This document shows positions 37,977 through 47,400 of a stretch of DNA of 64,000 nt, piece after piece. The notes under the pieces are model-generated. The model was not told the DNA's origin. It made no database searches and saw only the letters and a program-made list of their open reading frames with translations. The DNA lies in NCBI GenBank assembly GCA_021736785.1, contig JAIPFF010000004.1:99684-163683 (forward strand), given 5' to 3'. A program made the position numbers and the translations under genes. Origin of the DNA: Thiohalocapsa sp. GTDB lineage: Bacteria > Pseudomonadota > Gammaproteobacteria > Chromatiales > Chromatiaceae. Within the stretch, counting starts at the first letter, position 1, and every line of letters starts with the position of its first letter.

Positions 37977-38728
37977 GCAGGTGCAGCGCCCTCCCACGAG
38001 AACCGCGGCAACGCGGCGAAGGCCTGTTGCTGGCTCGCCTCCCAGCTCGCCGTCAGGGCAACGAGATCCGGCGAATCGGCATCGAGCTTGAGCCGCTGGC
38101 TCGGCCCCGACCAGTCGCGCGGGCACAGAACGACTTCGAAGGGGGGTGCCACCGTGAGATTCGCTTGCGCGGTGCTCTCCAGCGAAACGAGACACAGCCG
38201 GGCCCCGTCCTCCAGCGACAGGCCCGATCGCGCGAAGCGATCCAGGTCGGACTTGCCGAATTTACTCTCGCCGATCTGCAGGTACGGGGTCTCGGGCGTC
38301 GCCGCGATGGCGTTGCCTTGAGGATAGATCAGCAGCAGCCCCGGTGCTTCGTTGCCGACCCGGCCGCCAAGGATGAAGGTCGCTTCGGGCGCGGCGCCCA
38401 CCTCGCGCAGCGCCGGGCCATGCAGCAACTGCACGTCCCGGTTGACCCGGCCGATGTAGAGCGCCGCCTCGAACAAGTATTGCACCGTCGTCAAGCTCTC
38501 GGGGCCCTCTCCACCCGGGCCGCGGTCCAGATCGCGCCGGATCCGATCGAGCACCTCGCGTGTGGTCGCGAGATTTCCGGCCGCGAGCAGCACGAAGTAG
38601 CGATCGGGCGCCGGCTGGAACAAATGCAGCTTGCTGTAAGACGAGATATGGTCGACTCCGGCATTGGTTCGCGAGTCGCTGGCCAGCACCAACCCCTGAT
38701 CCAGCAGCAGTCCGACACAATAGGTCAT
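37973..38728 (-). CDS. Anbu-type proteasome-like peptidase (T1 family)
   Basis: Anbu is an ancestral bacterial relative of the 20S proteasome beta subunit. The start MTYCVGLLLDQGLVLASDSRTNAGVDHI gives, after Met removal, an N-terminal Thr expected to be the nucleophile. The ATG at 38728 has AGGA eight bases upstream; an ATG five codons earlier would bury that Thr. The length is 251 residues. Anbu genes often cluster with alpha-E, ATP-grasp and transglutaminase-like genes, but none is present here. Confidence 0.9.
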   Translation of the reverse strand: MTYCVGLLLDQGLVLASDSRTNAGVDHISSYSKLHLFQPAPDRYFVLLAAGNLATTREVLDRIRRDLDRGPGGEGPESLTTVQYLFEAALYIGRVNRDVQLLHGPALREVGAAPEATFILGGRVGNEAPGLLLIYPQGNAIAATPETPYLQIGESKFGKSDLDRFARSGLSLEDGARLCLVSLESTAQANLTVAPPFEVVLCPRDWSGPSQRLKLDADSPDLVALTASWEASQQQAFAALPRFSWEGAAPA

Positions 38729-39007
38729 CGTCGCAGTCCTCATGGCGAAAAGGCGGAGAACCGGATCGGCGGCACAAACGCGACCGCGACTGCCCGGTTC
38801 AGTGGAGCGAACAGCGGCAGGTGTCCGATCAGACCCCGGCCGGTTTGCCGCCGCATACCGCGGCTGCTAGATTAGGACCTCATTTGCCTCGAAAGTCGGA
38901 AGTGCTGCTTGCCGGCGGCCACCGACCCCCGCGGACCCCTCATAGCACCCGGCATCGGCCGGGGACCACCGACGCAGAGCCGCAGCGCCAACCGGAGCAA
39001 AAAGCTT

Positions 39008-40246
39008 ATGGAGATGCAGGACGGTGTACTGCGCATCGACTCATTCCTTGCCGTCACCATCGGCATCCTGGTGCTGTTCGTCGGCAAGCGCGTCAATGAT
39101 GGCGTGCGCTGGCTGCGCGAGCTGAGCATTCCGGAGCCGGTCACGGGCGGGCTCCTGTTCTCGCTGCTGTTCGCTCTGCTTTATGCCGCCTCGGGATCGG
39201 TGGTGGAGTTCGAGCTGCGGGCGCGGGACGTGCTGCTGGTGTACTTTTTCACCACGATCGGCATCAACGCCCGCGCGGCGGACCTCCTTGCCGGTGGCCG
39301 GCCGTTCGTGATTCTGCTCGTTCTCACCATCGGCTTCATGTTGGCCCAGAATCTCACCGGAATCTCGGTCGCGGCGCTGTTCGATCTGCCGTCGCAGGTC
39401 GGCGTCGTCGGCGGCACGGTCTCGCTGATCGGCGGGCACGGCACGACCATCGCGTGGGCCCCGACCATTGCCGAGGAATACGGTATCGCCAACGCCATGG
39501 AGATCGGCATCGCCAGCGCGACCTTCGGCCTGATTCTGGCGAGCCTGATGGGCGGGCCCATCGCGCGGTTCCTGATCACCCGCCATGGGCTGACGCCGCC
39601 GCGACCGACGTCCGACGAAGAGGTGCAGGAAATCGGCCTGTCGGAGCAACAACAGACCGCCGGCATCGACCACCTCAATTTCCTCGGCTCGGTCCTCGCC
39701 ATCCATGTCGCCATTATCGTCGGCTATGCGCTGAACGGCGTCATCGCAGAGCTGGGGCTCAGACTGCCTCTGTTCGTCACCTGCCTGTTCGCCGGCATCC
39801 TGCTGACCAATCTTGTACCGAACCGGTTATACGGCGCGCTCGGCATCCGCTGGCCGACGCGAACACCCGCCATCGCACTGATCGCCGATATCGCCTTGGG
39901 CACCTTTCTCGCGATGTCGCTGATGAGCATGCAGCTCTGGACCCTGATCGACCTGGCGGCCCCGATCTTCACCATGCTCGCCGCGCAATTTGCGCTCGCG
40001 GTGGTGGTCACCGTCTTCGTGCTGTTCCCGTTGCTCGGTCGGAACTACGACGCCGCGGTGGTGGCCGCGGGCTTCGGCGGCGTGACGCTGGGCTCGACGC
40101 CGACCGCCATGGCCAATATGGCAGCCGTCACGCAGCGCTACGGCGCCTCGCACCGCGCGTTCATCATCGTGCCGCTGGTATCGGCCTTCTTCATCGATAT
40201 CGCCAACGCGCTGATTATCCCGTTCTTCCTGCAGAGCTTCGGCTGA
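39008..40246 (+). CDS. gltS: sodium/glutamate symporter GltS
   Basis: This is a Na+-coupled L-glutamate uptake carrier in the inner membrane, with about 11 helices in two repeats and 412 residues. Characteristic segments are the two glycine-rich loops GVVGGTVSLIGGHGTTIAWAP and AAGFGGVTLGSTPTAMANM, plus SIPEPVTGGLLFSLL near the N-terminus. I chose the ATG at 39008, with GGAG ten bases upstream; a second ATG lies two codons later. It is divergent from the Anbu gene. No regulator is evident. Confidence 0.93.
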   Translation: MEMQDGVLRIDSFLAVTIGILVLFVGKRVNDGVRWLRELSIPEPVTGGLLFSLLFALLYAASGSVVEFELRARDVLLVYFFTTIGINARAADLLAGGRPFVILLVLTIGFMLAQNLTGISVAALFDLPSQVGVVGGTVSLIGGHGTTIAWAPTIAEEYGIANAMEIGIASATFGLILASLMGGPIARFLITRHGLTPPRPTSDEEVQEIGLSEQQQTAGIDHLNFLGSVLAIHVAIIVGYALNGVIAELGLRLPLFVTCLFAGILLTNLVPNRLYGALGIRWPTRTPAIALIADIALGTFLAMSLMSMQLWTLIDLAAPIFTMLAAQFALAVVVTVFVLFPLLGRNYDAAVVAAGFGGVTLGSTPTAMANMAAVTQRYGASHRAFIIVPLVSAFFIDIANALIIPFFLQSFG

Positions 40247-40329
40247 TCACCGCGTAGCCGGGAGCCGGCGCGGCCGGTGCTCCGGCCCGGGCGAGCACGC
40301 CGTCGTCTCGCGCCGCCGGTGCCGATCCG

Positions 40330-40833
40330 TCAACCGCAGGCACCGCTGCAGCGAACGGTGGCGCGAACGCAGTTGAGCTCACCGAGTTGCTTCGGCGGCA
40401 GGTCGACGGCGCCCTCCCCGGTGTGAATCAGCGTCGCGTTGTTGCACTGCACGCGGCTCTGCAGCAGCTCCACATCGGTGCGCCAGTCCACATCGGTGCA
40501 GGACGCATCGCCGCTGCCGAAGCGCAGGCCCCATTGGTAGGTCGCGCAGCGCAGCCGCGAATGCACCACCTCGCCGCGCACACGCCACTGCCCGGATGCC
40601 GTCAAGGACCCGCTGACGCCACGGCCCCGGAACACCCGCTCGCCGTCGTTCCCGGCCGCGGGCAGCAGGGGCAGATCGATTTGCCGAACGACGCGCGGCT
40701 CGCCCGCGGCGGACTCGCTCCCCGGCTTCTCCGTCGCCGCGCAGCCGGACATTAGCGCCAAAACGGCGGCGGCTCCGAAGCAGAACAAAGCGGCCCGACT
40801 CGTACGCTTGCCCCGGCTATGTAACGCAATCAT
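40330..40833 (-). CDS. lipoprotein of unknown function
   Basis: I do not recognise the family. The 167-residue protein has a signal peptide with the lipobox LMSGC (Cys about 31). It then has a Ser/Glu-rich linker and a domain with six further cysteines (CATYQW, DASCTDVDW, VQCNN, LNCVRATVRCSGACG) that could form disulfides in the periplasm. The ATG at 40833 has GGAGGT nine bases upstream. It lies just downstream of the TerB gene on the same strand. Confidence 0.65.
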   Translation of the reverse strand: MIALHSRGKRTSRAALFCFGAAAVLALMSGCAATEKPGSESAAGEPRVVRQIDLPLLPAAGNDGERVFRGRGVSGSLTASGQWRVRGEVVHSRLRCATYQWGLRFGSGDASCTDVDWRTDVELLQSRVQCNNATLIHTGEGAVDLPPKQLGELNCVRATVRCSGACG

Positions 40834-40913
40834 TTCGTACTTACCTCCAACGCTGACAGACAGGCTTGCGCGTGTGCGAGCCTCTGCCGATCCACCGACA
40901 GCCCGCCGCCGGC

Positions 40914-41372
40914 TCACTCGTTACCCTCTGCGCGGTACCTGGCCGCGATGAAGGCACTGTGCGGTACATGCAGTAGCTGCGCAAGCTTGCGCACCAGGTG
41001 CTCCTCGTAGCGATGCAGCTCGCGGTCGGCCAATGCCACGGCCCACAGCAGCTCGACGATATCTTCTTTCTGTTTCGCCGAATACTCCTCGTTGATCAGC
41101 TGCGTGAACTGGAAGTAATCGGTTGCGTCGTCGCGCTCGGCCTCGGCCAATCGAATCAGGGCTGCGGTCTCCTCCCCGGCCAAGTCGAAGTGCTCGCGAA
41201 TAGCGGCCTCCACCCGCGCGCACTGCTCCGGGCGAACTTCGCCGTCGACACGCGTCATTTCGAGCAGGAGCGCGCCTACCGCCAGTTGCAGGCGGTGCTT
41301 GGCCTCTGCCGGTGTTTCGGTTGCACCGAGCGCGAGATGCTCCCGGAAGAAACTATTGATTTGCTTCAGCAT
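40914..41372 (-). CDS. TerB-family protein
   Basis: This is a helical cytosolic protein of 152 residues resembling the TerB fold. Segments HRLQLAVGALLLEMTRVDGEV and LLWAVALADRELHRYEEHLVRKLA carry the acidic residues that bind metal in TerB. Such proteins are linked to tellurite resistance and stress, but lone copies are common and their role is not known. GGGAGAGG lies six bases before the ATG. It lies 30 bases downstream of the alpha/beta hydrolase gene. Confidence 0.85.
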   Translation of the reverse strand: MLKQINSFFREHLALGATETPAEAKHRLQLAVGALLLEMTRVDGEVRPEQCARVEAAIREHFDLAGEETAALIRLAEAERDDATDYFQFTQLINEEYSAKQKEDIVELLWAVALADRELHRYEEHLVRKLAQLLHVPHSAFIAARYRAEGNE

Positions 41373-41402
41373 CGAGTGCCTCTCCCATCAGCCGGAAACG
41401 GC

Positions 41403-42896
41403 TCAGTTGCCCGCGGCGTCGCCGCCGAGATGATTCGCCCGGTCGATCCAATCCAGGACCCGCCCCTCCTGGTAGTCGTAGAAAGGGTTATGCCGCAGCC
41501 GCAGCAGCCACGGCGCCGGCACCTTCAACACGCCGCGCTCGCCGCGAATGGCCAATTGCCCGAGAAAGATCTGCCCCTTGGCCGCCGGCGGATAGCGGCC
41601 GTAGAGCGGATCGTCCGGCGGGAACGGCAGATCGACGTGAGACAGCGACAGGGTGTCGTCCGGCCAGGTACCGGCCAAAGACTCCCTGCGCGTGACTTCC
41701 GCGGACCGAGGCGCCTGATAGCGCGCCACCACCGTGCGACTGTCGTCGGACGCGTTGGCGATCAACGTGATCGCAAACGGCAGCGTGTCATCGGCCATCA
41801 ATTGCCGCGTCAGCGCAGCCGTGTCGGTCACCAGCAACGGCGACGTCAGCGCATAACGGTTGATGTCGTAGAGCAGCAATTCGTGCCGGCCCGGTGCCAA
41901 ATGCCGAAGCAGATTGTCGACGGCGGCGCGCGGCGACACGGTCGCATCGACGACACTCAGCAGCACCAGGACCGAAGGAAACCCCTCGATGGGGGCCGCC
42001 GCCGCCATGCGCCGCATCCGCCGACTCGTGGCGCCGGTCATTCGATGCACCTGGAGACTCGCATTGGCCGTGAACGCGTTGTAATTGAACGGATCGAACT
42101 CCGGCACCAAGCTTGTCCAGGCCAACTGATCCAGACCCGGCAGATGCGCCAGCAGCTCGAACAACCGGGTGAGCTTCGCCATCGGCGTGATGCCGATGGC
42201 GGGCGAGACCAGCACCAGGCTCGCGGGCACGGCAAGGTCCGCGTCCTCCCTGGCATGGAGCGTGTAGTCGAGCGCCAAGGCGGCGCCGGTGGAATAGCCG
42301 ATGACATGGAGCGGCTTGCCATCGAGCTCGCGCGCGAGATGTCTCGCGCCGAGGCGCGTCGCGGCGGCCATGTCTTCCCAAGTCACATCGAGCAGGCCCG
42401 AGGGCACCGTGCCGTGACCGGGCATGCGCAGCCCGAGGACGCGATACCCCTGCTTGTACAGCGCCTGCCCGAGTGCCCTCAGGCTGTAGGGACCATCGGA
42501 CATGCCGTGCAGCAGCAGTACCCCGCCCGTCGGGCGCTCCGGAACGAGCTCGAACGTGCGGTTCCAGTTCGGCTGCCGGAAGCGCGGGTCCGACGCGCTG
42601 CCCGGACTGAAGCGGTTCAGGCGCTCGGCCGGCCCCGTTGATGTCTTCGCATAGACCCGCGCGTCCATTTCCTCATAGAGGCGGGCCTCGAGCGCGAGGT
42701 AATCGTCGAGGGTCTCGATCTCCGCTGCCTTCGCGGCGGTGAATTCCTCGTCGAGCTCGACCTGGTGCCAAAGCTGCAGCGGCGGCTGCGCCCGCGCCCA
42801 GAAGATATAGGCGAGCACCGCCGCCGCCGCGGCGCCGAGCAGCGCGATGCCCAGTCCGGCGAGAACGCGTCGGGCGCCCCCCGTGAATGACGTCAT
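41403..42896 (-). CDS. membrane-anchored alpha/beta hydrolase
   Basis: This is a predicted lipase or esterase of 497 residues. An N-terminal helix (about residues 10-32) anchors it. The hydrolase core starts near residue 120 with LLLHGMSDGPYS. The nucleophile elbow is GYSTG, and MPGHGTVPSG matches the oxyanion region. The acid and His lie in the C-terminal half (for example LSLSHVDLPF). The long N- and C-terminal additions exceed the usual 300-residue size. GGAG lies six bases before the ATG. Substrate is unknown. Confidence 0.85.
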   Translation of the reverse strand: MTSFTGGARRVLAGLGIALLGAAAAAVLAYIFWARAQPPLQLWHQVELDEEFTAAKAAEIETLDDYLALEARLYEEMDARVYAKTSTGPAERLNRFSPGSASDPRFRQPNWNRTFELVPERPTGGVLLLHGMSDGPYSLRALGQALYKQGYRVLGLRMPGHGTVPSGLLDVTWEDMAAATRLGARHLARELDGKPLHVIGYSTGAALALDYTLHAREDADLAVPASLVLVSPAIGITPMAKLTRLFELLAHLPGLDQLAWTSLVPEFDPFNYNAFTANASLQVHRMTGATSRRMRRMAAAAPIEGFPSVLVLLSVVDATVSPRAAVDNLLRHLAPGRHELLLYDINRYALTSPLLVTDTAALTRQLMADDTLPFAITLIANASDDSRTVVARYQAPRSAEVTRRESLAGTWPDDTLSLSHVDLPFPPDDPLYGRYPPAAKGQIFLGQLAIRGERGVLKVPAPWLLRLRHNPFYDYQEGRVLDWIDRANHLGGDAAGN

Positions 42897-42953
42897 CGAC
42901 GGCTCCCGATCACTAGGACTTGGTTCTCCCGATTCACCGGCACGCGACCCACC

Positions 42954-43100
42954 TCAGTCGAGCCACCCGAGGATATCGCCGCCGATGCGCAGAAAGGCGA
43001 CACGCTCTGCGAAGAAGACACCGACCAAAAGACCGAGACCGACAAACACCGGTGTCGCGACGGACAAGCGCCGGCGCGACACCGGCTGCTGACTGCTCAT
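42954..43100 (-). CDS. 48-residue membrane ORF resembling a DAACS symporter N-terminus
   Basis: This is an ATG-initiated ORF with a basic N-terminus (SRRRLS) and one helix (TPVFVGLGLLVGVFFAERV), followed by FLRIGGDILGWLD and a stop. The helix and the -IGGDILGWL- segment look like the first membrane helix of dicarboxylate/amino acid:cation symporters. No continuation is found downstream in any frame. It may be a remnant of a lost symporter gene or a small membrane protein. It ends 57 bases before the alpha/beta hydrolase start. Confidence 0.45.
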   Translation of the reverse strand: MSSQQPVSRRRLSVATPVFVGLGLLVGVFFAERVAFLRIGGDILGWLD

Positions 43101-43698
43101 TGAATCATCATTGCGCTACGCGAGCTCTTTTTCGTAGAGCGACGAAGGTAAGCGAAACCCCGCCTGGTTGGCAAAGTCCCCGCGGCACGACACGATCGCG
43201 CCCTCGCAGGTGTCTGCGACGGCCGCCATGTCATCGCAAGTCATTGAGCCGCCGGCAACGGCCCGCGCGCCGGGTTGCCGCCGACAGCCGGCCCGCTGGC
43301 GTCAAAGCTGAGTTATCGCACGCTTCGGCTAACAATCAGCCCATCGCACGGCTGTGCGATCCCAGTCAGAAGACCCGTTTTTGCTCTAACATTCAAATTG
43401 TTAAGCACCAAAACCCGGAGGCGTAACACGCGTGGCTCTTCCCCCCTGCGGCGTTCCGTCGGCGAGTTCCGCGCCGGTTGGCGTCGACACTAAAATTATT
43501 CTAAAACAACGGCTTCGCCAGTCTCGGCAATCCGGCGCCGGCGATCGACTGCGGCTCCGGATCGGCGCATCGAAGTTGCGGCCCCCTTCGGCCTGGCGTA
43601 ATTTTCCCGGCGCCCGCGGTGGCGTCGGGCGGACTCGCGTGACTCGCCGGCCGCGCGCTACCGGACCCAATCTCTTCACGATCGGAGGCTTTACCCAG
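43101..43698. other. 598-base intergenic region with a hairpin
   Basis: No gene is supported, although open frames run through it. ATCGCAC-GGCT-GTGCGAT (43343-43360) forms a perfect 7-base hairpin, and 43371-43410 is distinctly AT-rich for this genome, as expected of a promoter. GGAGG precedes a GTG at 43432 that is in frame with the Rap1a-like gene, but no signal peptide would follow it, so I did not use it. Confidence 0.45.
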
Positions 43699-44085
43699 AT
43701 GGCAAAACGCAGGCGCCTTGCCTTCCTTCCCGCGATCCTGTTGATGACGCTACCGGTCGTGGAGCCGGCCTTGGCCGTCGGCAACGAAGACCTCGGCTTC
43801 GAAACCACCGAGGACCTCGTAGCCGTCTGCTCGGCCCCGGACTCCAGCCCGGCGCAGCTTGCCTGCACCGGCTTCATCGAGGCCACCGTGCAATATCACG
43901 ACGCCGTTTCCGACCGAAAGAACCTCAAGCGCCTGATCTGCTATCCCGCCGGCACCAGTATCGAAGACGGCCGCGCGGCTCTGCTGAACTGGGCGTCGGC
44001 CAACCGGGACAGCGCCGATCTGATGGGCGAGATGCCCGTTATCGGTCTGGTCCGTGCCCTGGCCGCGGCCTATCCATGCCGATGA
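43699..44085 (+). CDS. exported Rap1a/Tai-type immunity-like protein
   Basis: This is a 128-residue exported protein. A signal peptide ends near residue 26 (VEPALA). The mature protein has the cysteine pattern of the Rap1a/Tai family: VAVCSA, QLACTGFIEATVQYHD, LICYPAG and a terminal AAYPCR. Rap1a and Tai proteins neutralise type VI secretion effectors in the periplasm, but many solitary homologues exist. No effector or secretion gene is in the window, so immunity is not shown. GGAGG lies ten bases upstream of the ATG at 43699. Confidence 0.65.
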   Translation: MAKRRRLAFLPAILLMTLPVVEPALAVGNEDLGFETTEDLVAVCSAPDSSPAQLACTGFIEATVQYHDAVSDRKNLKRLICYPAGTSIEDGRAALLNWASANRDSADLMGEMPVIGLVRALAAAYPCR

Positions 44086-44134
44086 CGGCGCCGCCGGCAT
44101 CCAACCGAGCATCGCAACCCGGAGACATCCCTCG

Positions 44135-44368
44135 ATGAACCAACGCACTCTGCCCCTGCTGCTGGTGTCCGCGCTCGCGCTTGCGCTGACGGCCTGCGGC
44201 GAAACCACTACGAGCCGCGCGGGCAGCGGCGCGATGATGGGCGCGGCCACCGGCGCCGCGTTCGGCTCGCTCAGCGGCAACGCCGGGCGCGGCGCCGCCA
44301 TCGGCGCCGGTACAGGTGCCGTCGGCGGTTTCCTGTTCGATCAGCATCGCCGCGGCAACATCGACTGA
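44135..44368 (+). CDS. glycine-zipper lipoprotein
   Basis: This is a 77-residue lipoprotein with lipobox LTAC (Cys about 21). The mature part is a glycine zipper (GAMMGAATGAAFGSL, AAIGAGTGAVGGFLF), like those in Rick-17kDa and OmpA-like lipoproteins that pack into membranes. CGGAGA lies upstream of the ATG at 44135. It is close behind the Rap1a-like gene on the same strand. Confidence 0.8.
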   Translation: MNQRTLPLLLVSALALALTACGETTTSRAGSGAMMGAATGAAFGSLSGNAGRGAAIGAGTGAVGGFLFDQHRRGNID

Positions 44369-44410
44369 CGCCCCGGCGCGGCAAGTCCGGCGCCCGCGAG
44401 GGCGCGGGAC

Positions 44411-47400
44411 TCAGTAGTCCAGCTCGAAGGCGGCACCCGCGCGGGCTCCGCCGCCGCCGACATCGCTTTCCAGCCGAATTTGCGGCGCCAAATCGAGCCG
44501 CAGCACCCCGCGGGGATCATCTCCGGCCGCACCCTGGCGCGCGCCCAAATAGACGCGCTCGGTGATATTGCGACCGCCCTCGAAGACCGCGTTGCCGTCG
44601 CGGTCGCTGTCGATGCGCAGGCCGTCCAGCCGCAGCCCGGTGCGCACGCGATCCAGCAGGCCTCCGCCGTCCGCACCGAGACCCGCGAGCGACGTTGCCG
44701 CCAGCCCGATGCGAGTCAGCTGGAACGCCGACAGGCGTCCCGGCGCAACACCGAAGAGCAAGCGCGAGAGCACCTCGTCGTCGCTCATCGGCGGCTCGCC
44801 GCGCAGCACCACCCGCGGCGCCCGCGCCCGGCCCTCGACGGCCAGGATCGCCGTGCCGCCGGGGCTGCGTGCACGCGCTTCCAACTCCAGCGTCGGATCG
44901 AGCAAGTCGGCGCCGTCGAAGCCGAGGCGCCCGCGGGTGAAGCGCAAAGGCTGGCCGATGAGATCGTACTCTCCGCGCAGCAGCGCGAAGCTGCCGTCGG
45001 CAAACGGCGCGTCCGCATTCCCGCCCAGGCGCACCCGCCCGCCCAACTCGGCGTCGATGTTGCGCCCGCGCACCCGGATCGCGCGCGGCGCCTGGATGCG
45101 GACATCAAGGTCGAGCCGGCTGCGCCAGCCCCGGGCGAGGGCGGCGGGCTGAGCCGGACGCGGCTGGCGCCGCTCTCCGCGCTCGGTCACATCCAGCGTC
45201 GGAATATCCGGCGGCAATTGCTCCGGGACACGGATGTCGACCCGGTCGAAGCGCATCTCTCCTGCAAGGCGCACGTCTTCCGCGATGGCGCCTTGAAGGG
45301 TCAGGTCGGCGTCGCCGCGCACCTGCAGCAGATCGAGCCGGATCGGCTCCGCCCCCCGCGCGCGCAGCCGCAGGTCGACGGGCCGGCCCGGGGCCAGCCA
45401 GCCGAGACTGCCGTCGAGCGTCAGTGCTCCCGTCCCGGCCGTGGCGCCGAGGCGCTCGATGCGCAGCCGATCGCCATCCAGCCGGACGCTGCCGGCGATA
45501 TCGTCGAGCCACAGCCCCAGTCGCCGGTCGCGCCAGTCGCCGTCTTCGATGTCCAGCCGGCCGTTGACCCGCGGCGCGCCCCGGGCTCCGGCGATCTGCA
45601 CGTCGAGCGTAGCGCGACCGTCGGCCCGGCGTCCCGAGGCGGCGAGCCAGGGATCGAGCAGCGAAAGATCAAAGTGGCCGCGCCCACGGAGCTCCAACGG
45701 CGCGCTCGCCGACTGGAGAGGACCGCCGACGCGGCCGTCCAACGCCAGCCGCGCACGCCCCTCGAGCCAAGCCTCCGCGTCGACCAGCGTCGCCGCCGGC
45801 TCCAGCGTCAGCGCCAGCCGCGCCGACGCCGCGGGGAGCCCGCCACCCGCAGCGGCGGGCAATACGACTGCGCGGGCGTCGGCGCTCACGCGGCCGGTGG
45901 GCGCGGCGAGGCTGCCGGCGAGGCTCGCCCGAGCATCCAGCACGCCGCCGATGCCGGCGGGCGGCCCCGGCAACCAGGGCGCGATGGCAGCCAGACTCAG
46001 GTCCGCGATACGCGCCTCGAGTTCCAGCCGCGGGACGATCCGCCCGCCGACATCGAGCTCGCCCGCGGCGGTAGCGGCACCGGCGTCGGAATGCGTCGAA
46101 AGGCCGAGCCGCAGCGAATCCACGGCGACGCCGTCGCCCAAATCGATCCCGGCGGGCGCCAGCAAACGCAGGCGCCGGTCGCGGGCGTCGGCAGTGAGCC
46201 GCTGCAGCGTCAATCGGCGGGCCCCGGCTTCGAGGCGCCCGGCCGCCGCCAGCCGGACGTCGCCGCCGGAGCCGTCCCGGCCCAGCTCGGCAGTCACGTC
46301 GAGGTCGCAAGCATCGAGCGGACCGCGCGCACGGACATCGGCGGCGCCGGTCCAGCCGGCCGCTTCGATCTCGGTGAGCTGCAGTTGCGCGTCGGTACGG
46401 ACACGCCCGAGGGGCTCCAGAACCTCTGCGCCGAGGCTCAACGCGCCGACGCGCACGGCCGCTAACCGCAGCGCGGCAACGTCGGCGAAGAGGCCGATCC
46501 GGCGCTCTCCGTCCAGCTCGGCGCGCAGGTCGAGTCGACCGCCGACAAAGCGCTCCGGGCTTGCGCCGAGTCCGTCCGGCAGGCGCGGCGCCAGCAGCGG
46601 CATCAGCAGCGCGGCCGCGTCGTCGAGCCGGGCAATGCGCAGCTGCAGGTCGCCGCTCGGCAGGCGCGCATCGCCGGCCCGGCGAAGCCGACCGGACAGG
46701 GCGATATCGGCCCAGCGGCTGTCGCCCAGGCGCAGGTCGAGCCCGCCGCCCGGCAGTGGGTCGACCGAGACGTCGACGGTCACCGGCTGTCCGAGCCAGC
46801 GCCCTTGCAACGCCAACCGACCGCGGGGCGCCAATGGCTCGAGCTGCAGGCGGCCGTCGACTTGCCCCGGCGGCGCCTGCGCGACCCGCCCGCCGTCGGT
46901 CCCGCCGGTCCCGTCGGCAGCCTTCGCGGCCGCCGGCGCCCCGCTGATCGCAAGGCGCCCATCGATCCGCGGTGCTTGCGGCGTGCCGTCCAGGCGGCCT
47001 TCGGCATGCAGCAAGGCCCCTGACCCTGCTCCTGCTCGTGTTCCCGCCCCTGCTCCTGTTCTTGTTCCGGCTTGCGTTCCGGACCAACCGCCCGGCGCGG
47101 CGGGCGCTTGCGCGTCGAGCGCCCAGGTCAGGTCGAGGGCACCGGCCTCGATGCGTCCGGCCAGCTCCACGTCGAGCGAATCGGAGTCCAGGCGCGCCTC
47201 GTCGATACGCCAAGACGGCCCGTCCCGCTCGGCCGAGAAGCGCAGGCGCGGCTCCGGGCCCAGCAACATGCCCCAGGGCTCCGGGACGCGCGCGGACGCG
47301 GCCGCGAGCGTCATATCGACTCGCGGTCCGCGCGCCAGATCGAAGCTGCCCTCGAGCCGTACATCGCCGGCCGGGAAGGCCGGGGGCCCGCTCGCAACCC

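Noticed and set aside
43432..43698. N-terminal extension of the Rap1a-like protein from a GTG with GGAGG upstream
   Set aside because: It would bury a clear signal peptide 89 residues inside the protein; the ATG at 43699 has its own GGAGG.
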